A program made the translations under genes and the position numbers. The notes below the pieces were generated by a model that ran no database searches, had not been told where the DNA came from, and saw only the letters and a list, made by a program, of their open reading frames with translations. Shown one piece after another: positions 55,704 to 63,766 of a DNA stretch of 64,000 nt; position 1 is the stretch's first letter; each line of letters begins with the position of its first letter. The DNA is from Variovorax sp. WS11 (lineage in GTDB: Bacteria > Pseudomonadota > Gammaproteobacteria > Burkholderiales > Burkholderiaceae_C): contig NZ_JAAGOW010000001.1 in NCBI RefSeq assembly GCF_010499245.1, positions 2,170,001 to 2,234,000 of the forward strand. The letters are read 5' to 3'.

Positions 55704-56585
55704 TCAATTTCGAGGGGAAACAGGGCTCTGGATCGATCGGGGCTCCGCGCGCGCCACCCGCCGCAGGCCCTCCAGCGCGGGCTCGACGATGCGCGGATCG
55801 GCGCCCACCGCATAGACCGCATAGGCCGGGTAGAGAAACTCCGGCGTGCCGGGCACGCGCTTCAGCTGGCCCGATTCGAGGTGCCCGCGCACCACGTCGA
55901 GCCGGAAGTAGCCGGTGCCGCCGGCGGCCAGCAGGTACTCGCGCCCCAGCGGCCCGAGCCCGGCCATCACCGCTGCGCTGGACAGCTCCGGAAAGGCGAG
56001 GCCGTGCTGTGCCGCGAACTCCGGCCCCCAGTCGACATACACGTAGTCCGCCGGCTGCGGCACGCGGGGCCGCTTGGCCGTGGTGACCATCACGAGCTTC
56101 TCCTCGATCAGCAGCTCCACGCGCAGGCCGGGCCGCTGCTGCGGCGCGTAGGCGACGGCGATGTCGAGCACGCCCGAGGCGACCTTGTCGAGCAGGTCGA
56201 GCGGCTCGCCGACTTCGGTGCGCAGGGCCAGGTCGGGATCGGCGGCGCGCATCCACAGCAGCCATCGCAGCAGCAGCGGGTCCCACAGGCTGATCTCGCA
56301 GCCCATCGCGATCACCGCGCGGCTGCCGGTCGGCACCGCCACCTGGTGGCGGGCACGCGCCCAGACCTGCACCAGCGTGGTCGCGTGCGGCAGGAACTGT
56401 TCGCCGGCCGTGGTGAGCGTGGCGCCGGCCTTGTTGCGCACGAAGAGCTTGCGGCCGAGCAGTTGCTCCAGCGTCCGCACGCGTGCACTGACCGAGGTCT
56501 GCGTCACGTGCAGGCGTTCGGCAGCGCGCTGGAAGCTGCGCGTCTCCACGATCTCGAGGAAGGTCCGGGCCAGGTTGATGTCCAC
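55704..56585 (-). CDS. LysR family regulator upstream of the fds operon
   Basis: 293 residues. HTH at about 1-62 (MDINLARTFLEIVETRSFQRAAERLHVTQTSVSARVRTLEQLL) and effector domain. It lies about 200 bases upstream of fdsG on the same strand, the likely regulator of formate dehydrogenase, and is divergent from the small gene at 56706. An inverted repeat at 56631-56654 is a candidate binding site. Confidence 0.9.
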   Translation of the reverse strand: MDINLARTFLEIVETRSFQRAAERLHVTQTSVSARVRTLEQLLGRKLFVRNKAGATLTTAGEQFLPHATTLVQVWARARHQVAVPTGSRAVIAMGCEISLWDPLLLRWLLWMRAADPDLALRTEVGEPLDLLDKVASGVLDIAVAYAPQQRPGLRVELLIEEKLVMVTTAKRPRVPQPADYVYVDWGPEFAAQHGLAFPELSSAAVMAGLGPLGREYLLAAGGTGYFRLDVVRGHLESGQLKRVPGTPEFLYPAYAVYAVGADPRIVEPALEGLRRVARAEPRSIQSPVSPRN

Positions 56586-56630
56586 GGCGCGTCACGCGTT
56601 GTTGAGTGCATTATTTTTGCATTCAACTGG

Positions 56631-56654
56631 CAATAAATCTCGTTGTACTTATTG
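56631..56654. promoter_or_regulatory. Candidate LysR site, inverted repeat
   Basis: CAATAA, 12 bases, TTATTG: perfect 6-bp arms. It lies in the AT-rich divergent region between the LysR gene and the small gene at 56706, alongside TGCA-N7-TGCA (about 56617-56631). Fits a LysR-type operator by place and form. Confidence 0.5.
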
Positions 56655-56705
56655 GAAAGGCCGGCCGAAGATCAAAGCATCGTCCCGTCTTCCAAAGGAA
56701 CTGCC

Positions 56706-56938
56706 ATGTCCATCCTTCAACGACCCTTCGGCGCGCGAGGCGCCGCCGATCCCCGGGCCCGCGCGCTGGGGCCGCAGAGGTCCGTGAGTTCGTCAAGGCC
56801 CTGCTGAGCCCCGGCAGGCTCATCGAGGAAGTCGAGCAGATGCGTGCCCTGCACCTCGCCGCGATTCGCGTCGAGCCCAGCAACGCGGCGCGCGCCGCCT
56901 GGCTGCGCGCGCGCGCCTCGCGCATCGGCCTGCGCTGA
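56706..56938 (+). pseudogene. Small protein gene, apparently frameshifted
   Basis: An AAAGGAA ribosome site precedes ATG at 56706, whose frame reads MSILQRPFGARGAADPR and stops at 56807. One base missing at about 56770-56776 would join it to the other frame, giving LGPAEVREFVKALLSPGRLIEEVEQMRALHLAAIRVE and ending at 56938, about 77 residues in all. The second half looks like a real helical protein. Function unknown. It could be a real mutation or an error. Confidence 0.45.
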
Positions 56939-56947
56939 ACGCCCAAA

Positions 56948-58273
56948 CTAGGCGTGCTGCCGGCTCCGCTCGATATGCCTGCGCCGCATCGGGCGCAGCA
57001 CGAACCACGCCATCAGCGCCGCGATCAGGTTGACCGCGCTGGCGGCGATGAAGACCGCCTGCCAGCTGCCGGTGGCCGCGGCCAGGACGCTGGACAGCGG
57101 CACCAGCAGCGAGGCCGTGCCCTTGGCGGTGTAGAGCATGCCGGCGTTGGAGGCCGCGTACTTGCCGCCGAAGGTGTCGGCGCAGGTCGAGGGGAACAAG
57201 CTGTAGATCTCGCCCCAGGCGAAGAACACGATGCCGGTCAGCACGACGAAGAGGATCGGGTTGTGGCCATAGTGGTAGAGCATCAGGATGCCCACCGATT
57301 CCAGCGCGAATGCAATGAACATCGTCTGCTCGCGCCCGATCTTGTCGGAGACCCAGCCGAAGAAGGGCCGCGTCACCCCGTTGAGCACGCGGTCGATGGC
57401 CAGCGCGAAGGTCAGCGCGGGCAGCACCAAGCCCATGATGTTGACCGGGACGTCGATGATCTTGAAATCCTGGGCGATCGGCGCGAGCTGGGCCGTGGCC
57501 ATCAGGCCGCCGGCCGCCACCATCACGAACATCGCGTACATCACCCAGAAGACCGGCGAGCGCAGCACCTCGGAGGGTGCGTAGTCGCGCTGGGACTGCT
57601 GCACATTGCGGGTGCCCGAAGCCTTTGCGTGCTCGGGCGGCCGGGTCAGCGCCCAGGCCAGCAGGAAGACGATCAGGCCCTGGCCGATGCCGAAGTAGAG
57701 AAAGGCCGCTTCGTAGCCGTGCGAATGGATCATCGCGGAGATCGGGATGATCGTGATGGCCGAGCCTGCACCGAAGCCGGCCGCGGTCATGCCCGCCGCG
57801 AGGCCGCGCCGATCGGGAAACCACTTCAGTGCATTGCCCACGCAGGTGCCATAGACCGCGCCGGCGCCGATGCCGCCGACCGCCGCCGCGATGTAGAGCA
57901 TCGGCAGCGAGGCGGCCACCGAGTTGAGCACCCAGCCGAGGCCGCACAGCACGCCGCCCACCAGCACCACCGGACGCGGGCCGAAGCGGTCGACCAGGTA
58001 GCCCTCGATCGGCACCAGCCAGGTCTCGGTGAGCACGAAGATCGTGAATGCCACCTGGATCGCGGCGCGGCTCCAGCCGTGCTTGTCGGCGATCGGGTTG
58101 ACGAAGAGAGTCCAGCCGTATTGCAGGTTGGCGATCATCGCCATGCACACGATGCCGATCAGCAGCTGGCCCCATCGGTAGGTCTGCGATCGGGTCGTTG
58201 CCGCGCCATAGGTTGCCGTCGTGGAATACACCGCCGGATTGGCACCGGCGATCGTGGTCGTTGGCCGAGTCAT
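56948..58273 (-). CDS. OFA-family MFS transporter, oxalate/formate antiporter (OxlT)-like
   Basis: 441 residues, 12 membrane segments. OFA features: YGWTLFVNPIADKHGWSRAAIQVAFTIFVLTETW, then PSTCADTFGGKYAASNAGMLYTAKGTAS. Such proteins exchange oxalate and formate or related acids. Its position next to a formate dehydrogenase operon suits formate or oxalate use, but no oxalate-CoA genes are in the window, so the substrate stays open. Confidence 0.87.
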   Translation of the reverse strand: MTRPTTTIAGANPAVYSTTATYGAATTRSQTYRWGQLLIGIVCMAMIANLQYGWTLFVNPIADKHGWSRAAIQVAFTIFVLTETWLVPIEGYLVDRFGPRPVVLVGGVLCGLGWVLNSVAASLPMLYIAAAVGGIGAGAVYGTCVGNALKWFPDRRGLAAGMTAAGFGAGSAITIIPISAMIHSHGYEAAFLYFGIGQGLIVFLLAWALTRPPEHAKASGTRNVQQSQRDYAPSEVLRSPVFWVMYAMFVMVAAGGLMATAQLAPIAQDFKIIDVPVNIMGLVLPALTFALAIDRVLNGVTRPFFGWVSDKIGREQTMFIAFALESVGILMLYHYGHNPILFVVLTGIVFFAWGEIYSLFPSTCADTFGGKYAASNAGMLYTAKGTASLLVPLSSVLAAATGSWQAVFIAASAVNLIAALMAWFVLRPMRRRHIERSRQHA

Positions 58274-58480
58274 GAGGTCTCCTGTTGTCGTTGGCCCGAC
58301 GGAATCGAAACGCCGGACCGGTGTGGGAACGACTGTCCGCCCGAGCGGCGCAAACGCTCTTGACCGCAGTCAAGTTCCCATGAAACGCAATGCACGAGCA
58401 CTGCGCGTCACATGCGCATGGCATCGAGTGAAGGGTGTTGCGCAAGCCCCGCATCGCAATGCGGTCGCATGCGATTGGGT

Positions 58481-58509
58481 TTGTCACGGTTAGGGGTAAA
58501 CCCTAAAAT
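58481..58509 (+). promoter_or_regulatory. Sigma-70-type promoter for the 45-codon gene, with overlapping palindrome
   Basis: TTGTCA, 17 bases, TAAAAT, both close to consensus with ideal spacing. A perfect inverted repeat TTAGGG-N5-CCCTAA (58490-58506) covers the spacer and -10, a place for repressor binding. The ATG follows about 40 bases later. Confidence 0.7.
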
Positions 58510-58550
58510 CGCGGGCAAGCGCATTCCCAACCCTTCCCGGAGTTTTCCTG

Positions 58551-58688
58551 ATGAGCAACGCTGCCCTGAATCCCACCTCGATCAAGACGACGCCCGCGAG
58601 CGGCACGGCCACCCTCCTGCGCGAACTGGTCGCCGCGATGCCCATCGTGATCTTCTTCAAGGCCGCGCGCGCCGCACTGCAGCGCTGA
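58551..58688 (+). CDS. 45-residue protein, unknown function
   Basis: ATG preceded by GGAG (8 bases away), codes MSNAALNPTSIKTTPASG then TATLLRELVAAMPIVIFFKAARAALQR. The C-terminal half is hydrophobic with basic residues, a possible membrane or amphipathic helix. A good promoter lies upstream and a hairpin follows the stop, so it forms a complete small transcription unit. It is convergent with the LysR gene. Confidence 0.6.
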   Translation: MSNAALNPTSIKTTPASGTATLLRELVAAMPIVIFFKAARAALQR

Positions 58689-58690
58689 GA

Positions 58691-58710
58691 AGGGCCTGTC
58701 CGAAGGCCCT
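58691..58710. terminator. Hairpin at the shared 3' ends
   Basis: AGGGCCT, six bases, AGGCCCT: a perfect 7-bp stem just past the stop of the 45-codon gene and touching the LysR stop. No T run. Likely a shared 3' end for both converging transcripts. Confidence 0.5.
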
Positions 58711-59639
58711 CAACTCGTCGAATCGAGCGGCACGATCTGCGCAATCAGCCCCGCGCCGTCGCTCACCAGAAAGTCCTTGAAGGCCTGCGCCACCGGCGGC
58801 AGGCGCTTGGTGCGCAGATGCACCACGTACCAATTCAGCATCAGCGGAAAGCCCTGCACGTCGAGCACGCGCAGGCTGCCGGCGCGCAGCTCCTGGCTGA
58901 TGGTGTGCGCCGACAGGAAGCTCACGCCCATGCCGGCGATCACCGCCTGCTTGATGGTCTCGGTGCTGCGGATCTCCATCGCGATGTTGAGGCCGCGCAG
59001 GTCGCCGCCGAAGCCCTCCTCCATCGAGTGCCAGGTGTCGGAGCCCTTCTCGCGCACGACGAAGCGCTCGCGCATCAGCGTGGCCAGCGGGATGCTCTTG
59101 GCGCTGACCAGCGGGTGACCCGGCGCCGCGACGATCGCATAGGGATGCGGCGCGAAGGCCTGGTGGACCGTGTCCATGCCGGTGGGCGGCCGCACCATGA
59201 TCGCCAGGTCGGTGAGGTTCTCGGCGATGTGCGTCAGCAGGCCCTCGCGGTTGTGGACGGTGAAGTTCAGCGTCACCCCGCGATGGCGGCCGGCGAACTC
59301 CACCAGCAGGCGCGGAAAGAAGTAGTCGCCCGCGCTGATCACGCCCACGTTGAGCCGGCCTCCCGAGACGCCCTGGAACTGCGTCATCGCATGCTCGGCT
59401 GTCTCGAACTGCTGGATGATGGCGCGGCTGATCCCGAGCAGCTCGGTGCCGGCCGGCGTCAGGTAGATCTTCTTGCCGAACTGCTCGAACAGCACGTTGC
59501 CGGCATGCTCCTCGAGCTTGCGGATCTGGGTCGAGACGGCCGGCTGGGTCAGGTGAAGCTCCTCGGCCGCGCGCGAAAAGCTTAGGAGCCGCGCGACCGC
59601 CTCGAAGACTTTCAACTGGCGCAGGGTCGCGTTCTTCAT
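58710..59639 (-). CDS. LysR family regulator, CbbR-like
   Basis: 309 residues from MKNATLRQLKVFEAVARLLSF. The HTH (LSFSRAAEELHLTQPAVSTQIRKLEEHAG, then FGKKIYLTPAGTELL) and the effector domain (GRLNVGVISAGDYFFPRLLVEF) match CbbR-type regulators. No Calvin-cycle operon is adjacent, so the target is unknown. Confidence 0.9.
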   Translation of the reverse strand: MKNATLRQLKVFEAVARLLSFSRAAEELHLTQPAVSTQIRKLEEHAGNVLFEQFGKKIYLTPAGTELLGISRAIIQQFETAEHAMTQFQGVSGGRLNVGVISAGDYFFPRLLVEFAGRHRGVTLNFTVHNREGLLTHIAENLTDLAIMVRPPTGMDTVHQAFAPHPYAIVAAPGHPLVSAKSIPLATLMRERFVVREKGSDTWHSMEEGFGGDLRGLNIAMEIRSTETIKQAVIAGMGVSFLSAHTISQELRAGSLRVLDVQGFPLMLNWYVVHLRTKRLPPVAQAFKDFLVSDGAGLIAQIVPLDSTS

Positions 59640-59823
59640 CCGGGAAATGTAAGCGCGCCAGCGCGCCAGTTCGTCCAGCTCTGCGCTGGGCACGGTAAGC
59701 ACGACCGTGGCCACTCTGTTGGGGCAGGGCAGCGACAGCAGTCAGCCGCGCAAGACGCGGCCGGCCGACAAACGCCCTGACGCCACCCCATCTGGCCGTA
59801 TACGTCAAACCGACACCCACGAT

Positions 59824-59853
59824 GTGTACCTGCTGGGGAGAACATCGGTACAC
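59824..59853. promoter_or_regulatory. Candidate operator of the toxin-antitoxin genes
   Basis: GTGTACC, 16 bases, GGTACAC: perfect 7-bp arms, about 33 bases before the antitoxin ATG. Antitoxins of this kind usually repress their own promoter at such repeats. Confidence 0.6.
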
Positions 59854-59885
59854 TCATCGAATCGCATTTGCAACGCATTACCATC

Positions 59886-60158
59886 ATGAAGACCGCAACT
59901 TTCCCATCCCTTCGAGTCGAGGCCGAACTGCGCGAGGCGGCCGAGAGCGTACTTCGTGAAGGCGAGACGCTGACGAGCCTGATCGAAACGGCGATGCGCG
60001 AGACCATTCACCGCCGCCGGATGCAGGCCGAGTTCCTTGCTCGCGGCTTGAAGTCGAGCGAGGACGCCAAGCGCACCGGCATGTACCACTCAGCGACGGC
60101 TGTGCACGGGGAACTTCAGCGCAGGCTCGATGCCCGCCGCAAGCAGGTGCTTGGATGA
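59886..60158 (+). CDS. Type II antitoxin (YlcI/YnfO- or ParD-like)
   Basis: 90 residues from MKTATFPSLRVEAELREAAE. The first part fits a ribbon-helix-helix DNA-binding fold (FPSLRVEAELREAAESVLREGETLTSLIETAMRETIHRR); the rest would bind the toxin. Its stop overlaps the toxin ATG (ATGA). It probably also represses the pair through the upstream repeat. Confidence 0.8.
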   Translation: MKTATFPSLRVEAELREAAESVLREGETLTSLIETAMRETIHRRRMQAEFLARGLKSSEDAKRTGMYHSATAVHGELQRRLDARRKQVLG

Positions 60159-60475
60159 AGGGTGACTTCGAGGTTCGCTACACCAACACAGCCCGCGACG
60201 ATCTGCTCCGTCTCTTCGATTTCTTGCTCCACCGTGCCCGGACCGCCGAAGATTTCGACGCTGCGCAAATCGCGATCGACACCATCACCACAGAGGTCGA
60301 AAGCCACCTGTGCCGCGCTCCCTTCATCTTTCGGAAGGCTGGCCAAAGCCCTTTCCTGCGAGAACTGGTCATTCCATTTCGCAGCAGTGGATACGTCGTC
60401 CTCTACGAAATTGAAGATGGAACGACCATCACCATCCTGGCCGTTCGACATCAGCTCGAAGACGACTACCACTGA
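60155..60475 (+). CDS. RelE/ParE-type toxin
   Basis: 106 residues, normal for ParE: FEVRYTNTARDDLLRLFDFLL at the start and FLRELVIPFRSSGYVVLYEIEDGTTITILAVRHQLEDDYH at the end. ParE toxins poison gyrase, RelE toxins cut mRNA; ParE is favoured by the C-terminal VRHQLEDDY pattern. Directly coupled to the antitoxin. Confidence 0.88.
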   Translation: MKGDFEVRYTNTARDDLLRLFDFLLHRARTAEDFDAAQIAIDTITTEVESHLCRAPFIFRKAGQSPFLRELVIPFRSSGYVVLYEIEDGTTITILAVRHQLEDDYH

Positions 60476-60511
60476 AGAACTCAGTTGCGCCGCGACGAGG
60501 GCGCGCCGGCC

Positions 60512-61930
60512 TCAGCGCGGGATGCGTGCGACATGCAGCAGGTTGGTTGTACCCGACTGTCCGAAGGGCAGGCCGGCGACGACCACCACGTGGTCACCGG
60601 GATGCGCGAAGCCTTCGGTACGCGCGGTGCGACACGCACACTCGATCATCTCCGCGACATCGTGGACGTCATCCACCAGCACCGCATGCACGCCCCACAC
60701 CATCGCCATGCGGCGCGCGCTGACGATGTCGGGCGTGAGGCTCAGGATCGGCACCGCGGGCCGCTCGCGCGCGGCGCGCAGGCTGGTGAAGCCCGAGGAG
60801 GTATAGGTCACCGTCGCGGCCGGCGAGAGCAGCGCCGCCACGTCGCGCAGCGAGGCGCAAACCGCGTCGGCGGTGGTCGCCTGCGCCGCGGCGTGGGTGG
60901 CGTCGATCCCGCTGCGGTACGAAGGGTCCGCCTCCACGCGGGCGATGATGCGGTCCATCATCGCGACCGCTTCCAGCGGGTATCGCCCTGAGGCCGATTC
61001 GGCGGACAGCATCACCGCATCCACGCCGTCGTACACGGCCGTGGCGACGTCGGAGACCTCGGCGCGCGTGGGCACCGGCGCGGCAATCATCGATTCGAGC
61101 ATCTGCGTCGCCACCACCACCGGCTTGCCTGCCTGGCGGCAGGCGCGCACGATGCGGCGCTGCAACTGAGGCACCTGCTCGGGCGGCAGCTCCACGCCGA
61201 GGTCGCCGCGGGCGACCATGATGCCGTCGGACAGCGCGACGATGCCCTCCAGGTGCTCGATCGCGGCCGGCTTCTCGAGCTTGGCCATGATCCAGGCGCG
61301 GCTGCCGATGAGGGCGCGCGCCTCCTCGATGTCCTCGGGCCGCTGCACGAAGGACAGGGCCACCCAGTCCACGCCCAGCGCGAGGCCGAAGTCGAGGTCG
61401 TCGCGGTCCTTGGGCGTCAGCGGCGAGAGGGGCAGCAGCACGCTGGGCACGTTGACGCCCTTGCGGTCCGAGATCGGCCCGCCGACGAGCACGGTGGTCT
61501 CGGCGAAGTCGGCGCCATGGCGCTCCACGCGCAGGCGCAGCTTGCCGTCGTCGAGCAGCAGCTCGGTGCCGTCCTGCAGCGCGGCAAAGATCTCCAGGTG
61601 CGGCAGCGGCGCGCGACGCGCATCGCCCGGCGTGCGGTCCATGTCGAGGCGAAAGCGCGCGCCGGCCTCGAGCTGCACGCGTCCGCCATCGAAGGTGCCG
61701 AGGCGCAGCTTGGGGCCCTGAAGGTCCAACAACACGCCGATCGGGCGGCCGAACTCTTGCTCCAGCGCACGGATGGTTTCCAGTCGCCGCGCATGGTCGG
61801 ATTGCGTGCCGTGGCTGAAGTTGAGCCGGAACACATCCACCCCGCGCTCGAACAGGGCGCGGATGGCGGCCTCGTCGGAGCTGGCCGGGCCGAGCGTGGC
61901 GACGATGCGGGCGCGTCGGGTGCGTCTCAT
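60512..61930 (-). CDS. Pyruvate kinase (second copy)
   Basis: 472 residues, all core motifs: RIVATLGPASSD, VFRLNFSHGT, MAKLEKPAAIEHLEGI, MVARGDLGVELPPEQVP and DGVDAVMLSAESASGRYP. A separate lineage from the copy at 6085-7533. It closes an operon of CoA-ligase, FAH-type hydrolase and PanE-like genes. In relatives, second copies often serve a particular carbon source, e.g. tartrate or glycerate. Confidence 0.94.
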   Translation of the reverse strand: MRRTRRARIVATLGPASSDEAAIRALFERGVDVFRLNFSHGTQSDHARRLETIRALEQEFGRPIGVLLDLQGPKLRLGTFDGGRVQLEAGARFRLDMDRTPGDARRAPLPHLEIFAALQDGTELLLDDGKLRLRVERHGADFAETTVLVGGPISDRKGVNVPSVLLPLSPLTPKDRDDLDFGLALGVDWVALSFVQRPEDIEEARALIGSRAWIMAKLEKPAAIEHLEGIVALSDGIMVARGDLGVELPPEQVPQLQRRIVRACRQAGKPVVVATQMLESMIAAPVPTRAEVSDVATAVYDGVDAVMLSAESASGRYPLEAVAMMDRIIARVEADPSYRSGIDATHAAAQATTADAVCASLRDVAALLSPAATVTYTSSGFTSLRAARERPAVPILSLTPDIVSARRMAMVWGVHAVLVDDVHDVAEMIECACRTARTEGFAHPGDHVVVVAGLPFGQSGTTNLLHVARIPR

Positions 61931-61940
61931 GCCGAAGCTT

Positions 61941-62951
61941 TCAGGCCATCTCGTGGAGACGCACCCGGCCGCGCTGGCCTTCCATCGTGCGCGCCAGCAG
62001 CTTGACCAGCGAGTACACGGTGTCGATGTGCGGCGTCGGGGTCTCGGTGAGCCGGGCCAGCTCGACTACGGCGCCCACCAGCGCATCGATCTCGGGCGCG
62101 CGCCCGGCCTCCACGTCCTGCAGCATCGAGGTCTTGTGCTTGCCCACCTTCTCGGCACCGGCGATGCGCTTGTCCAGCGACACGCGGAACTCGATGCCCA
62201 GCTTGTGCGCGACCGCCTGCGCTTCGCGCATCATCGCGGCGGCGAGCTCGCGCGAGGGCGGGTACTGGCAGATGTCGACCAGCGTGGAATGCGACAGGCT
62301 GCTGATGGGATTGAAGGTGAGGTTGCCCCACAGCTTGAGCCAGATCTCGGCGCGGATGTTGTCGAGCACGGGCGCCTTGAAGCCCGCCTCGCCGAAGCAG
62401 GCCGAGACGCGATGCACGCGATCGCTCGAGGTGCCGTCCAGCTCGCCGACGGGAAAGCGGTCGCCCTCGATGTGCTTCACGACGCCCGGCGCCACGAGCT
62501 CCGAGGCGGGGTAGACCACGCAGCCGATGACCCGCGCGGCTGGAATTTTGGTGGCGACCACGCCGTGCGGATCGACGCTCTTCACCGTGCTCCCTTCGAG
62601 CGGCCCGCCGTGCTTGTGGAAGTACCAGTAGGGAATGCCGTTCTGCATCGTCACCACCACGGTCTCGGGCCCGAAGAGCTTGGGCACCTCGTTCGCCACG
62701 GCCTCGACCTGGTGCGCCTTCATCGCGAGGATGACAATGTCCTGCGGGCCGGCCTGATCGTAGCGGTCGGTGGCCTTCATGTTGCGCGCCACCTGCTCCT
62801 CGCCCTCGGCGGAGATGAGCCGGATGCCGTTCGTCGCAATGGCATCGAGGTTCGCTCCCCGCACGATGAAGCTGACGTCCTCGCCGGCCAGTGCGAGCTT
62901 CGCTCCGACCAGGCCGCCGATCGCGCCGGCGCCTATGACTGCTATCTTCAT
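61941..62951 (-). CDS. 2-dehydropantoate 2-reductase family protein (PanE/ApbA-like)
   Basis: 336 residues. NADP-binding MKIAVIGAGAIGGLVGAKLALAG, then VILAMKAHQVEAV, MQNGIPYWYF and the catalytic Lys context LKLWGNLTFNPISSLS. Family members reduce ketopantoate or other 2-oxoacids. Because it lies in an operon with CoA-ligase and hydrolase genes, a catabolic 2-oxoacid role is as likely as pantothenate synthesis. Confidence 0.88.
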   Translation of the reverse strand: MKIAVIGAGAIGGLVGAKLALAGEDVSFIVRGANLDAIATNGIRLISAEGEEQVARNMKATDRYDQAGPQDIVILAMKAHQVEAVANEVPKLFGPETVVVTMQNGIPYWYFHKHGGPLEGSTVKSVDPHGVVATKIPAARVIGCVVYPASELVAPGVVKHIEGDRFPVGELDGTSSDRVHRVSACFGEAGFKAPVLDNIRAEIWLKLWGNLTFNPISSLSHSTLVDICQYPPSRELAAAMMREAQAVAHKLGIEFRVSLDKRIAGAEKVGKHKTSMLQDVEAGRAPEIDALVGAVVELARLTETPTPHIDTVYSLVKLLARTMEGQRGRVRLHEMA

Positions 62952-62985
62952 GTCGATCCTTGGAAGTGTTGAATCTCTCCGTGCG

Positions 62986-63759
62986 CTAGCCGAAGCGGTT
63001 GCTCAGCCTGCCGATGCCGTTGATCTCGACTTCGACCAGGCTGCCGGGCTTCATCGAGCCGACGCCGACCGAGGTGCCGCACAGGATCACGTCGCCGGGA
63101 TGCAGCGTCATGTCGGCGGAGATCAGGCTGACCAGCTGCTGCACCGAAAAGCGCATGTCGCTGATGGGATAGTGCTGCCGCGCCGCGCCGTCGAGCAGCG
63201 TGGTCACGGTGAGCGTCGCCGGGTCGAGGCCGGTGGCCACCACCGGGCCCATCGGGCAGAAGGTGTCGAAGCCCTTGGCACGGGCCCATTGGGCGAAGGA
63301 GGCGTCGCGGTTGAGGATGTCCGCCACCGTGACGTCGTTGGCGCAGGTGTAGCCGAACACACGGTCGAGCGCCTTGTCCTCCGGCACCGCGGCGCAGGTC
63401 TTGCCGATGACGATGCCGAGCTCGCCCTCGAACACCACCTTGCCCTCGCACAGCGGCTTGCGGATGGGCTCGCCGGCGGCGTGGAAGGAGTTGGGTGCCT
63501 TCAGCAGGTACAGCGGCTCGGCCGGCACCGGCAGCTGGAGCTTCTCGCCGAGCGCGTGGAAGTTGTTCCACAGCGCGATCACCTTGGTGGGCTGGGTGGG
63601 CGTGAGCAGCTTGAGCTCGTCCAGCGCCAACACGCTGCCGGTCGGCTCGGGCGCAGCGAACATGTCGCCGCGGTGCTCGCGCACATGCTTGCCGTCCAGC
63701 GTGCCGAAGCCCGTCTTGCCGGCGCGTTCGAAGCGGATCCATCGTTGCGATTGCTGCAT
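62986..63759 (-). CDS. Fumarylacetoacetate hydrolase family protein
   Basis: 257 residues. FAH fold with metal ligands in FEGELGIVIGKTC and TCANDVTVADIL, and GDVILCGTSVGVGSMKPGSLVEVEINGIG near the end. Members cleave or decarboxylate oxo-diacids. It starts 8 bases after the stop of the CoA-ligase gene. Confidence 0.92.
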   Translation of the reverse strand: MQQSQRWIRFERAGKTGFGTLDGKHVREHRGDMFAAPEPTGSVLALDELKLLTPTQPTKVIALWNNFHALGEKLQLPVPAEPLYLLKAPNSFHAAGEPIRKPLCEGKVVFEGELGIVIGKTCAAVPEDKALDRVFGYTCANDVTVADILNRDASFAQWARAKGFDTFCPMGPVVATGLDPATLTVTTLLDGAARQHYPISDMRFSVQQLVSLISADMTLHPGDVILCGTSVGVGSMKPGSLVEVEINGIGRLSNRFG

Positions 63760-63766
63760 GTCTTTT

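Noticed and set aside
3144..58363. Many long open frames opposite or overlapping known genes, e.g. opposite pyk, secD, the indolepyruvate oxidoreductase and fdsA
   Set aside because: High GC makes stop codons rare in other frames. These frames lack domain motifs, ribosome sites and natural residue mix, and each covers a well-supported gene.
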